Origin: an uncultured Bacilli bacterium
GTDB lineage: Bacteria > Bacillota_I > Bacilli_A > RF39 > UBA660
Direction: 5' to 3'
DNA length: 20,892 nucleotides
Assembly: GCA_947629115.1 (NCBI GenBank)
Contig: CANRCL010000009.1
Span: 1-20,892, forward strand
In this document: positions 8,301 through 16,638 of the stretch, piece after piece
How the letters are laid out: each line of letters starts with the position of its first letter
How positions within the stretch are numbered: the first letter of the stretch is position 1
The notes under the pieces: model-generated
Database searches by the model: none
The model's input: only the letters and a program-made list of their open reading frames with translations
Told to the model about the DNA's origin: nothing
Position numbers and translations under genes: made by a program

Positions 8301-10534
8301 GTTTCAATTGGTTCTTGTAATTTTAAAACATAATATACTTGATTGTTTTTATCTTTCTTTTGAGTTAATACTCCTCTAACCGCAATTTTATTATCTTTAG
8401 TTTGACTATCTCCATCTTTCCAATAATATACAAGCGTATCATTATTATCAGTAGTAGCATCATTATAACTACCAGGCTTATAACTATTTTTATAACTAGA
8501 TGGCACTGTTATAACAAATTCATCCATTTTATAAACTTTATCTAAAACAAATAATGGAGCATTGATATTATAACCACCACTAGCATTTATTTGCCAATCA
8601 TTATGTTCCCAATAAGATAAATAATTATCATCAACCATAGACCACTTATCAGATTCAGTTATATTATTATTACCATCAGTTAAATAAGAATTACCCATTG
8701 TATATCTAACTTCATTAATATGATTTGTTCTATTTAAAGCACCATCATAATTATTTATTAATTTATATTTAGGATAAATAACTGCTTTATATTCCAAGGT
8801 TGTTGTTTTAACTACTTTAGAAGCACTTCCCTCACCTAAATCATTATTACCAGTTAAGTAGGCTTCATATGTAGTTTGAGATTTTAAATTTCTTAAATTA
8901 TATTTTGTACCAGTAATATTTTTTACACTAATATAATCAGTTGTTCCCAATTCTCGATAGTATAAATTATAAGATTTTGTATCATCCATATCTTTCCAAC
9001 TAAAGTCTATACCACCATAAGTAGGAGTAGCCACAACCATATCAACTGCTGGAGGTCTTCTTGTTGCTTCTGGACTAGCCGTTATTTCTTCACTCCAACC
9101 ACTTCGCCATTCGTCATTTACAGATTGGACTTGAATAGTATAAGGTTTATAATTTTTTAAATCTTCAATTGTAAATGTTGTAAAAGTTGTTTGAAAAATA
9201 ACATTATTTTTTTCTGGACCATTAATTTTTATTTCATAACCTGTTACATTTGGAACACTATTAAATGATACCGTTAATTGTTCACTAACACTACTATCTA
9301 CCTGAATATTTTTAGGAGTATAAAATCCTTCTGGTTCTTTTGTTTCTACTTTAACATTATTTAAAAATTCTACTTTTGCAATATCGGCTAAATTTTTAGA
9401 AGAAGTTTCAGTCACAAATATAGTCACTTTTTTAACGGCAATTTGTTTTCCTAAATCAATAATGATTGTTCCCTCTTCGGCTTTATCAGTAAATAAATGA
9501 ATTCCTTGAGGATAGGTTTTTACTTTGCCATCAAATATTTCTTTGCCATCTTCTGTTTCAACTTCGGCATAAGCACCAGTAATATTATTAGCGGTTCCAC
9601 TAGTTAATCTAATTTCATTTAATTTAACTGGCTCATTATTATTACCTAATTCCATTTGGACTTTTACTGGATTTTCTTTACTTATTGGGCCATTTTCTGG
9701 CTTTAAAGTGACAATACCCTCATCCTTAAAAATATCTGTTAAATTTCCACTGGAAATAGGACTACTATCTTCAATTGTTAAACTACTACTATCAAAAATA
9801 TAATTAGTATCTTCTACTTTAGCATCTTTTTTATTACCTTTAACAACAGCCGTAATATAATTTAAATCGGCTATATCTACTAAACCATCTAAATTTAAAT
9901 CTTTATCTAAATCTTTTTTATGAATGGCTTTTAACATTTCCGTAATATCTTTATCATCTACTACATTATCACTATTAATATCACCAATTTCAAACATTCC
10001 TTTTTCATTAGTAATATTAACTCTCTTGGAATAATTATCAATTGTTATCTTTTGCGTATAAGATACAAAGTTTTTACCACTAAATTCTAATTCATAATTT
10101 CCTTTACTTAAACCAGCAAAATTAACGGCAAAATAAACCACATTATTTTTATAATCTATTCCAGATAATAAATGACCATCTTTATCTCTTTTACTAGCAG
10201 TATAACTAATATCGTCTGTGCCTAACTTAAGATTATCTACTGTTAAATATCCATCTTGAGCCTTTAATATATCTTTTATACCAACTCTAATAAAATTACC
10301 ATTTTTATCCTTTAATTTTAAAGCAATATCAGCCTTACCATTATTTCTTATAGGAAGTAATAAATGGACTTCTACTTCTAAAGTTCCTTTTTCATTTACT
10401 TCAGTCTCTAAAGAATTACTAACGGGAACAATATCTACTTGATTTTTCTCTAAAGCAAAAACAAGTGGAGAAATTTCACTAAAAAACATCATTCCTACTA
10501 ATAATACTGATATCAATTTTCTTATTTTTTTCAT
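5354..10534 (-). CDS. Secreted multidomain M60-like (enhancin/mucinase) metallopeptidase with dockerin
   Basis: A 1726-residue exported enzyme predicted to cleave glycosylated host proteins such as mucins. In order: signal peptide (1-28); beta domain (about 45-175); dockerin-like module (about 184-233) with two calcium loops, DINSDNVVDDKD and DLNLDGLVDIAD; F5/8 type C-like region (about 265-395); two fibronectin III-like modules (about 405-487 and 497-580); a second F5/8-like region (about 600-772); a helical linker; the M60 beta-sandwich (about 850-950); and the catalytic domain (about 960-1290). The zinc site is HEIGHQ (H1135, E1136, H1139), followed by EVTNN with E1150 as likely third ligand. 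Further C-terminal beta modules include an F5/8 type C-like domain (about 1405-1570). There is no LPXTG motif or C-terminal membrane helix, so attachment would rely on the dockerin and the cohesin-like protein encoded 10 bp downstream. It has a strong promoter and GAGGTGG ribosome site. Confidence 0.9.
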   Translation of the reverse strand: MKKIRKLISVLLVGMMFFSEISPLVFALEKNQVDIVPVSNSLETEVNEKGTLEVEVHLLLPIRNNGKADIALKLKDKNGNFIRVGIKDILKAQDGYLTVDNLKLGTDDISYTASKRDKDGHLLSGIDYKNNVVYFAVNFAGLSKGNYELEFSGKNFVSYTQKITIDNYSKRVNITNEKGMFEIGDINSDNVVDDKDITEMLKAIHKKDLDKDLNLDGLVDIADLNYITAVVKGNKKDAKVEDTNYIFDSSSLTIEDSSPISSGNLTDIFKDEGIVTLKPENGPISKENPVKVQMELGNNNEPVKLNEIRLTSGTANNITGAYAEVETEDGKEIFDGKVKTYPQGIHLFTDKAEEGTIIIDLGKQIAVKKVTIFVTETSSKNLADIAKVEFLNNVKVETKEPEGFYTPKNIQVDSSVSEQLTVSFNSVPNVTGYEIKINGPEKNNVIFQTTFTTFTIEDLKNYKPYTIQVQSVNDEWRSGWSEEITASPEATRRPPAVDMVVATPTYGGIDFSWKDMDDTKSYNLYYRELGTTDYISVKNITGTKYNLRNLKSQTTYEAYLTGNNDLGEGSASKVVKTTTLEYKAVIYPKYKLINNYDGALNRTNHINEVRYTMGNSYLTDGNNNITESDKWSMVDDNYLSYWEHNDWQINASGGYNINAPLFVLDKVYKMDEFVITVPSSYKNSYKPGSYNDATTDNNDTLVYYWKDGDSQTKDNKIAVRGVLTQKKDKNNQVYYVLKLQEPIETQYIQFGLTVVGNGKPIQIAEVKFYEYDSLVDDVAKLFVDDLRVELAAGVNQKKIDELRERANTKNNGEYNPYRESILNDLEYAEKILNDKDIANDVITMNSDISNTYDSLGFAMTINDYQPLGIAVRAGEQLTVYVGSTGNVNADIVFTQVHAEANAWSSSVKLNKGQNIITVPTIGSASTERGGSVYVRFNSKPSAPIKIRVSGGVKIPVLDTTLLKSEQDKKDAIKKYITELRNYVSGLPSKYEEIYQDVEDENKYTYNEKESAFGVTEIATKYGLLSFSSKAVLDAIDSGLNTEEEKINRLYESTEAFDEMMLLFYRHKGLELNSTDKNNKVPSSRINIRYMTMFDGAFMYAGGYHIGIEYGSIAGVIQGKKNTSSATGYFGWGISHEIGHQINQANLVHAEVTNNVYALLAQTANDKDKSRLESSGIYEKIYEKVTSHTLGKPQNVFVTLGMYWQLHLAYDDKNTFDDTNSIFARINKLSRSYKNENKYTKDELLILFASMAAEKDLTEYFEIWGLTASDKLKEEIASHNLEKETKAIYYLNDEARRYRLSGKDGISNSDILTASIKNKDDKTKRVTLEFNVSSEKDKILGYEIIRNGESIAFATNNEYTDVVGAVNNQAFAYEVVAYDYLLNKTNTVKLEEIKISHDGSVKKDNFSIESNFKEPNEVVDFEDDTLDYNSLKVNNLIDDNYSTGFNGTSRVQNLNSAAVPSMSKDNSDAYVIINLNTKLSLSGIKYTPIVKEDGSLDTNTIKKYKIEVSSDKEHWTTARSGEFSFDKNASTVYFMKPGTDSETQLYTFDDISYVRITSVGNKTGISGLEFDIIAPPGDNIDIENIGKLSEDYCYLTNGCPETDKEENGDVKGIIKKGSVIIQGTYAGSPSFNTVVIEDVSGNLYKGYQLLFAEVNSDMTVYEVATGTWIYVLPEDVYAEMVGKKIRAYLYRSNDAETFEGSRITSTSLATKELGSYDALKEATISGN

Positions 10535-10552
10535 AATCCACCTCTTATAAAT

Positions 10553-10581
10553 ATTATATTGAAAACTTAAATTCCAGTCAA
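10553..10581 (-). promoter_or_regulatory. Strong sigma-A-type promoter of the M60-cohesin-like operon
   Basis: TTGACT (10581-10576), a 17-nt spacer and a perfect TATAAT (10558-10553), 18 nt before the ATG of the M60 gene. It is among the best promoter matches in the window. Confidence 0.75.
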
Positions 10582-10632
10582 TTAAATATATCCTATTTTG
10601 ATGCTAAAAATTACCATAAATTATTTTTTACA

Positions 10633-10656
10633 ATAAAAAAGATAGAATTATCTATC
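10633..10656 (-). terminator. Terminator of the yfhO/gtrA-gtrB operon
   Basis: In minus orientation GATAGA (10656-10651), loop TAAT, TCTATC (10646-10641), then TTTTTTATTG. It overlaps the stop codon of the glycosyltransferase gene. The stem is short, with a good T run. Confidence 0.6.
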
Positions 10657-11595
10657 CTTTAAATCTTGTTCTGTTTCTTTAACTATATAAACTGGTCTTT
10701 TTTTCGTTTCTAAATAAGTTTTCGATAAGTATAGACCCATAATTCCCATACAAAATAATTGAATACCACTAACAAATAAAATAATACAAGCCAGTGATGG
10801 CCAACCACTAACGGGGTCTCCAAAGACTAATGTTTTAATAATTACCACTATAACCATTACAAAAGCAATTAAACAAAAAATAATGCCAATAAAAACACTT
10901 ATAATTAATGGTGTAGTTGAAAATGCTGTAATACCATCTATTGCATAAATAAATAATTTCCAAAAACTCCATTTAGTAGTACCAGCCACTCGTTCAGTAT
11001 TTTCATATTCTATCCATTTAGTATTATAACCAACAAAACTAAATATTCCTTTAGAATAGCGATTATATTCTTCAAGTTCTAATATTGAATCTAACATTTG
11101 TCTTGTAAAAAGGCGAAAATCTCTAGCCCCATCAACCATTTCTACTTTACTTAATTTATTAATTAATTTATAAAACCATTTAGTAAATGTCTTTCTTAAA
11201 AAAGAATAACCATTTCTAGAAGTTGATTTAGCAGCACAACAATCATATTCGCCACTTTCTAAAGTATTAAACATTTCAATTAATAAAGTAGGTGGGTCTT
11301 GTAAATCTACATCCATTGTACAAATATAATCCCCCGTAGCGGCTTTAAGTCCAGCATAAATTCCGGCTTCTTTACCAAAATTTCTAGAGAATGATAAATA
11401 TCTAACATCTTTATCTTTTTTGGCTAATCCTCTTAATATAGCCAATGTTTTATCTTTAGACCCATCATTAACAAAAATAAATTCAAATTTAACTTTTTTA
11501 CCCATTTCTTTGACAATTTTTTGCATTTCATCATAATAAAGTGGTAAAGTTTCTTCTTCATTATAACAAGGTACAACAATAGATATTTTTTTCAT
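10648..11595 (-). CDS. GtrB/CsbB-type polyprenyl-phosphate glycosyltransferase (GT2)
   Basis: A 315-residue membrane-bound family 2 glycosyltransferase that would transfer a sugar from a nucleotide donor to undecaprenyl phosphate on the cytoplasmic face. Visible GT-A motifs are VPCYNEE (8-14), VNDGS (42-46) and DVDLQD (95-100). The family segment RDFRLFTRQ lies near 158-166. Two C-terminal membrane helices (about 228-255 and 264-290) are typical of GtrB, CsbB and YkcC. Its ATG overlaps the TGA of the upstream YfhO/GtrA-like gene by 4 nt, implying translational coupling. Together the two genes contain all three roles of a C55-P-sugar system: synthesis here, then flipping and transfer. The donor sugar cannot be read from sequence. 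Confidence 0.9.
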   Translation of the reverse strand: MKKISIVVPCYNEEETLPLYYDEMQKIVKEMGKKVKFEFIFVNDGSKDKTLAILRGLAKKDKDVRYLSFSRNFGKEAGIYAGLKAATGDYICTMDVDLQDPPTLLIEMFNTLESGEYDCCAAKSTSRNGYSFLRKTFTKWFYKLINKLSKVEMVDGARDFRLFTRQMLDSILELEEYNRYSKGIFSFVGYNTKWIEYENTERVAGTTKWSFWKLFIYAIDGITAFSTTPLIISVFIGIIFCLIAFVMVIVVIIKTLVFGDPVSGWPSLACIILFVSGIQLFCMGIMGLYLSKTYLETKKRPVYIVKETEQDLKDR

Positions 11596-14450
11596 TTATT
11601 TACTCCTTTTTTAAAAACAATTAATTTACTTAAAATATAATTTCCTATAATAACTAATATTTGGTCAATTATTTTTATTATTGTATCATTATATTTTAAA
11701 CAAGAAACAAAGATAAACATTAAAATCATATCTAATAATAAAGTAATTATCCGTGATTCATAAAATTTTAAAGCCTCTTTGATAACATTTTTATTTTTAC
11801 TAGCAAAAACATATTTACGATTAGTAATATACGCAAAAGATACCGCAATAATCCAAGATATCACATTAGCAATTTGTAATTCTAATTTATCTTGAGGATT
11901 TAATAAAGTTTTAGTTAATAGATAATAACTAACAATACTAACTAAAGTAGTTAAGACTCCAAATATTAAATACATTATTATTTCTTTATATTTCTTTAAA
12001 AGTTTATTAATTTTTTTAAAGTATTTTTCATAAATCAAAATAGTTATATAAGAGATAACCCCTATAATTGAAGTTAAATAGCCAAAAATTAACCAAGGAC
12101 TATGATAAGTAATTTTAATATTATGATTACCATTAGATACTTTAAAACCTAAAAAGGCATTATTTACTATTTCTGATTTAACTTCTTTATTATCTACATA
12201 AGTTTTATACCCTTTATCAAAAGGTAAACTAGTAATTATATAACCGGAAGTATCTAAATTAACTTGACCCGTAATAATACTTTTGGCTTTATCTATTTTT
12301 ATATTTGTTAAATTTTGATAATCATTAGGATTAAAATCATAAGTATATACTTTAAGATTATTAATTTTATAATTACCTTTAGTTATTTTTATATCTAAAC
12401 TTTCTAAATTACCATAAGTAGGAATAACATATTCAAATTCATAATTTTGATTATGATACATCCATTCATTACAAGTAAGTTTATTTTTAATACCATTAAT
12501 CGTTATATAATTATCGCCCTCTTCACAAGATGGATGATGAGCCATATTAAATTTAATTAGTAAGTATTTACTAGTAATTGGTTTAGATAATTCATAGGTA
12601 TATTTTTTAGTTTTATCAATAGTAAATTCATAAGTTTCTGAAACATATTTATTTAATTCTTTTAAATTAGTTTGATAATCTAAATATACTAAATCATTTG
12701 TTAAAGGATGTTGCAACATATATTCTAAATTATAAGGAAATTCTAACTCTTTATATTCCATATAACTTCCATAAGAATTAGTAGCGTAAATAATAGGATA
12801 AGCATTTTCATTATAGTATAAATTTATACCATCTTCTTCAGCAATTTTTTCATACATTACTCCTGGACTATTTTTACTAATTACATATTTAACACCCATA
12901 AAATTATAATATAGTTCATTATTTGAACCAGCCATAACAAAAGAATTACGACTTACTATATTATTAGCAATTTCTTCATTATAAAAATCACCATAATATT
13001 TATTATAATTTGAAGAATACATTGATATTCCATAATAATTCGGAGCATAATACTTATTAGATGTTTCTAAAGTATATAATAAATTATAAGTACGATAAAA
13101 ATCATTTTGAGGTAATTTATCTACTAATTTAGCAACACTTTTACTGTTGATATCTTGATACTTTTCAACACTTACAAAACTTTCATCAATATTGGTATTA
13201 TAATAATGAATTATTAATATAAGTAATAAAGGTATGTAGACAAAGACTTCTTTTTTATATTTAGTAAGTAAGTATAAAGCCCCGAGCATAATTAGAATAT
13301 CTAATGATAAGAATAACATTTTTTCATTTGTTTTAATTACTAATATTAAGATTATTAAACCCAAGGAAGCGATTAATAATTTTTTCATATCAATATTTTT
13401 GTCTTTTATTTCTTTAATTAATTTAGCCGTTGTAAAGATATATAAAATACTTAAAGGAATTAATACTTTACCTCTAATATATAAAAATCCATTTAATATA
13501 TACATAAAAAAGGGAATAAATGTTAAGATAATCAATACAATATTTAAAAATATATCGCCTTTATTTTTCTTTTTAGATAATAATAAACCAATAGGACTTA
13601 ATAACATTAAACCAGTTAATCCCATACTAAATGATTTATAAGTCACTTCATCAAAATTAGGAATTAATAAATCAATAAGGGAAATATCACTTTTTAAAGT
13701 TCGACCAGTTTCTAAAATAATATTAGCAGTTGGAATTAGTAAAACGCCCGCCATTAAAATAGGAATAATTATTCTAATAGATGCCTTAAATAAATCCAAC
13801 CAAAAATTTTTTAATTTAAAATTTTCTTTAGCCAATAATTTATATAAACCATATATTAATATACATAATAAACCCGGAACACTATAATAATAATTAACCA
13901 TAATCATTAAAAATGTACTTATCATTAAAAGACCAGATTTATTTTTATTAACATATTTATCTACACCCATTAAACTTAAAATAACAAATGGTAAGTTCCA
14001 AACAAACATTATGTGATGATGGAAATGATAAGTAAAACCTAAAGTTAAAAAAGATAAGGCTAAAAATAAAGAAGTAGGATTACTAAATTTATTATTATTT
14101 AAAAATTTATAAATTAAAATACCACTTAAAATATATAAAACTATACTAGCCATTACAATATAATTAGTCATATTTATAAAAGGTAAAATATAAGATATTA
14201 AAATAATGGGACTTAATAAACCATAATAACTAAAATTAAAAATGTTTTGTCCTGCGCCAATATTTATGGCTAAATTAGGTAAGATATTTTTGGTTTCATA
14301 AAAAATACTTCTTAAATAATCGGGAATAACAATATGTTGGCTAATCCAATCGGTATTTGAACCATAATAGTTATTAACTCCAAGTAATAAAAATACTAAT
14401 AATAAACCATAGATAACAATTATAAAATAATTCTTTTTATTGCTTTTCAT
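11592..14450 (-). CDS. YfhO-like GT-C glycosyltransferase fused to a GtrA-like flippase domain
   Basis: A polytopic membrane protein of 952 residues from the preferred start. The N-terminal two thirds has many hydrophobic helices and an early outer loop with NTDWISQHIVIPDYLRS, matching YfhO-type lipid-linked-sugar transferases. An extracellular beta-rich region (about residues 430-790) follows. The last about 134 residues (from KKYKEIIMYLIFGVLTT) look like a separate GtrA domain, with four helices and AYITNRKYVF, the family's Asn-Arg-Lys hallmark. GtrA proteins are thought to flip polyprenyl-phosphate sugars. I start at ATG 14450, which has AGGAG 5 nt upstream. A longer TTG start at 14486 would lie just before the TATAAT box and has no ribosome site. 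B. subtilis YfhO works with CsbB in lipoteichoic acid glycosylation, a plausible role here. Confidence 0.8.
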   Translation of the reverse strand: MKSNKKNYFIIVIYGLLLVFLLLGVNNYYGSNTDWISQHIVIPDYLRSIFYETKNILPNLAINIGAGQNIFNFSYYGLLSPIILISYILPFINMTNYIVMASIVLYILSGILIYKFLNNNKFSNPTSLFLALSFLTLGFTYHFHHHIMFVWNLPFVILSLMGVDKYVNKNKSGLLMISTFLMIMVNYYYSVPGLLCILIYGLYKLLAKENFKLKNFWLDLFKASIRIIIPILMAGVLLIPTANIILETGRTLKSDISLIDLLIPNFDEVTYKSFSMGLTGLMLLSPIGLLLSKKKNKGDIFLNIVLIILTFIPFFMYILNGFLYIRGKVLIPLSILYIFTTAKLIKEIKDKNIDMKKLLIASLGLIILILVIKTNEKMLFLSLDILIMLGALYLLTKYKKEVFVYIPLLLILIIHYYNTNIDESFVSVEKYQDINSKSVAKLVDKLPQNDFYRTYNLLYTLETSNKYYAPNYYGISMYSSNYNKYYGDFYNEEIANNIVSRNSFVMAGSNNELYYNFMGVKYVISKNSPGVMYEKIAEEDGINLYYNENAYPIIYATNSYGSYMEYKELEFPYNLEYMLQHPLTNDLVYLDYQTNLKELNKYVSETYEFTIDKTKKYTYELSKPITSKYLLIKFNMAHHPSCEEGDNYITINGIKNKLTCNEWMYHNQNYEFEYVIPTYGNLESLDIKITKGNYKINNLKVYTYDFNPNDYQNLTNIKIDKAKSIITGQVNLDTSGYIITSLPFDKGYKTYVDNKEVKSEIVNNAFLGFKVSNGNHNIKITYHSPWLIFGYLTSIIGVISYITILIYEKYFKKINKLLKKYKEIIMYLIFGVLTTLVSIVSYYLLTKTLLNPQDKLELQIANVISWIIAVSFAYITNRKYVFASKNKNVIKEALKFYESRIITLLLDMILMFIFVSCLKYNDTIIKIIDQILVIIGNYILSKLIVFKKGVNK

Positions 14451-14474
14451 ATAATCTCCTAAATACTTAAAAAT

Positions 14475-14503
14475 ATTATACCACAAGTAGTTTCGGGTAG
14501 CAA
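14475..14503 (-). promoter_or_regulatory. Sigma-A-type promoter of the yfhO/gtrA-gtrB operon
   Basis: TTGCTA (14503-14498), a 17-nt spacer and a perfect TATAAT (14480-14475), 24 nt before the preferred ATG. Its position rules against a translation start at 14486. Confidence 0.6.
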
Positions 14504-14518
14504 TTTAAGTTAAGACAT

Positions 14519-14550
14519 TTAAAAAATCAAGGTTTATTTTCCTTGACTTT
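14519..14550 (-). terminator. Terminator of the ftsE-ftsX-M23 operon
   Basis: In minus orientation TCAAGG (14546-14541), loop AAAATAAA, CCTTGA (14532-14527), then TTTTTT. It lies 9 nt after the stop codon of the M23 gene. Confidence 0.75.
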
Positions 14551-14554
14551 TATT

Positions 14555-15757
14555 TTAACGTCCCGAGAATCTGCCACCTTTATTTGGATAACCTGGAGGA
14601 TTAATAATATAAGCATTAAATTTTGATAAGGCTAAATCGCCAACGGCTCCGAAGAAATGTCCCTCGGCAAGGCCATAATGTAGATGGGCTCCGGTTGTAC
14701 AACGGTCATATGACATTGTAGATTTACCACCACCACTATGGGCTACTACATCAGTCACTTTTACTTCTTGACCAACTTTAACTTGAATATCTTTTAAATG
14801 CATAAAGACATAAGTATATTTTTTACCTTGAACAATTGTCCAAATATATAACATATTACCACCACAAGATGATTTTCTGACAATGGCTCCAACTTGCCCA
14901 TTAGCAGTTGGATAAACTGGTGTTCCCTCGGGAACGGCCATATCTATACCTTTATGGTTAGAACTAGCACTGGCTGTTGGTCTATTACGATAACCAACTA
15001 CACTAGTTATTTTGGCACTATAAACTGGTTTTAACCATTCTTTATTATTAGTAATTGCATTAACACAAGCAATTAAATCTTCATCTTCTTTACAGCCAAA
15101 ATCTTCATAATACTTTATTAATTCTTTCATTGAATTAATTTCTTCTTGAATTGTTACGGCTCCCTCTTCAAGTTCTGCTAAAGTATCGCCTAGTTCATCA
15201 ATACTATTTTCATAATTAGTAATTTTTTTGGCTAAATCTTCTTGATATTTTACTAATTCTTTTTGTAATTTTTCATTAGAGTCTGTTAACAATTCTAATT
15301 TATTAAGTTCTTTTTCATTATATTCGGCTATTTGACTAATCGCATCATAACGCATAATAAGTTCGGTCATTGAAGATGCTCCCGTTATATAAGAAGCATA
15401 TACATTTTCGCTTTGTAATTCTTGATATAATCTAATTAAATCTTTAGATTCATCTTTAACTTGTTCAATTTCTTTATCGGTATTGGCTATTTCAACTTTA
15501 ATATCTTCTACTTCGGCTCTGGCTTTAAATACTTCATTTTTAGCATTTTCCATATTTCTTTTACTGGCTTCAATTTCGGATTTAGTTTTCTTTTTCGCAG
15601 CATCTTGACTAGCCTTTTTGGCTTGTAAACTACTTAATTGCCCTCTTAATTTTTTTAAGGTATCGCCCTCTTTTATCGCGGCTTTAACAAAAGATAATGA
15701 AAATACAAAGGAAAATAAAGTTATAAAAGTTATAAATAAAGTTATCTTCTTTTTCAT
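14555..15757 (-). CDS. EnvC/PcsB-like M23 peptidase, FtsEX partner
   Basis: A 400-residue exported protein. A signal peptide (1-26, ending FVKA) is followed by a long coiled coil (about 30-215, Lys/Glu/Ala-rich heptads) and a C-terminal LytM/M23 domain (about 245-395). The zinc residues are present: H268 and D272 in NHKGIDMAVPEGTPVYP, and H358/H360 in GAHLHYG, with H320 in YVFMHL as the additional histidine. The domain therefore looks like an active endopeptidase, unlike EnvC of E. coli, which activates amidases. Its ATG overlaps the ftsX TGA by 4 nt. Architecture and operon position fit the division-linked hydrolase controlled through the FtsX outer loop, as with PcsB or CwlO in other Firmicutes (known family behaviour, inferred here). 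Confidence 0.9.
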   Translation of the reverse strand: MKKKITLFITFITLFSFVFSLSFVKAAIKEGDTLKKLRGQLSSLQAKKASQDAAKKKTKSEIEASKRNMENAKNEVFKARAEVEDIKVEIANTDKEIEQVKDESKDLIRLYQELQSENVYASYITGASSMTELIMRYDAISQIAEYNEKELNKLELLTDSNEKLQKELVKYQEDLAKKITNYENSIDELGDTLAELEEGAVTIQEEINSMKELIKYYEDFGCKEDEDLIACVNAITNNKEWLKPVYSAKITSVVGYRNRPTASASSNHKGIDMAVPEGTPVYPTANGQVGAIVRKSSCGGNMLYIWTIVQGKKYTYVFMHLKDIQVKVGQEVKVTDVVAHSGGGKSTMSYDRCTTGAHLHYGLAEGHFFGAVGDLALSKFNAYIINPPGYPNKGGRFSGR

Positions 15758-16638
15758 ATTTTCAAATACTTTCTAACGGCCATTAAACTACCAAACATAC
15801 CAATAATTGAACCTAATAAACCAATTATAATGGCAATGTTAAAGATAAAATTATAAGGATTAATTAAAGTAATTAAATCAGTGACTAATTGTCCTCCCAA
15901 TAAATCATATGCAATAATATAACCATAAATACTAATTATTATGGGAATTAAAGAACCTAATAAGCCAATGATTAAACCCTCAAAAACAAATGGTAATTTA
16001 ATTGCCATATTACTACTACCAACTAATCGCATAATTTCAATTTCATTACGTCTTGAATAAATTGTTAATTTAATTGTATTAGTAATTAAAAAGGCTGTTA
16101 CAAAAATTAAAGCAATAACAATTACTAAAGTTGTCTTTTCAACAACATCAAATACCCCAATGATATTATTGACAATACCCTCGCCATAATTTGCTTTAGA
16201 AACTTTATCCATTCCTTTTATTTCAGTAGCAATTTTTTCTAAATCATTAACATCTTTAACCGTTATAATAAATGAGTCATATAAAGGATTATCTTCATAG
16301 TTATCTAAAACATTTCCTAAATATTCACTCATTTCAGTTTTCCATTCATCTTTACTTTTATAAGTGACTTCGTTTACTCCTTGTATTTTTTCTATTGTTG
16401 ATTTTAAAAATGTCGCATCATCATTAGTTGCGGTTTCATCTAAATAAACAACTATTGTTAATTCATTTTTTAGTATATTAGTAGCATTATCAACATTACC
16501 CGCTATTATTAAAGATAAAGATACTACCATTAAAGTAATAGTTGCACATAATATAGATGCCATACTTAAACTGAAATTACGAAAAACACTTTTAAAAGCA
16601 TCTCTAATACTTCTTCCAATTATTCTAAATGCTTTCAT
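15754..16638 (-). CDS. ftsX: Cell division ABC-transporter-like permease FtsX
   Basis: A 294-residue membrane protein that pairs with FtsE to couple ATP hydrolysis to a wall hydrolase outside the membrane. Visible parts are a cytoplasmic N-terminus, TM1 (about 26-47), a large outer domain (about 48-165), and three more helices (about 168-190, 217-246 and 263-288). The segment IYSRRNEIEIMRLVGSS (about 193-209) is the conserved FtsX cytoplasmic coupling loop. Length is typical. It overlaps the end of ftsE by 14 nt, with a GGAAG ribosome site inside ftsE, and overlaps the M23 gene by 4 nt, so all three are translated together. Confidence 0.95.
   Translation of the reverse strand: MKAFRIIGRSIRDAFKSVFRNFSLSMASILCATITLMVVSLSLIIAGNVDNATNILKNELTIVVYLDETATNDDATFLKSTIEKIQGVNEVTYKSKDEWKTEMSEYLGNVLDNYEDNPLYDSFIITVKDVNDLEKIATEIKGMDKVSKANYGEGIVNNIIGVFDVVEKTTLVIVIALIFVTAFLITNTIKLTIYSRRNEIEIMRLVGSSNMAIKLPFVFEGLIIGLLGSLIPIIISIYGYIIAYDLLGGQLVTDLITLINPYNFIFNIAIIIGLLGSIIGMFGSLMAVRKYLKI

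Noticed and set aside
13399..13641. Plus-strand frame of 80 codons within the YfhO/GtrA gene
   Set aside because: Antisense of a membrane-helix region with no ribosome site or promoter. The same applies to the plus-strand frames at 4669-4869, 5177-5383, 17043-17291 and 17588-17770.
11592..15757. Mycoplasma-type code with TGA as tryptophan
   Set aside because: TGA terminates the YfhO/GtrA gene and ftsX inside tight overlaps, and Trp positions are TGG.
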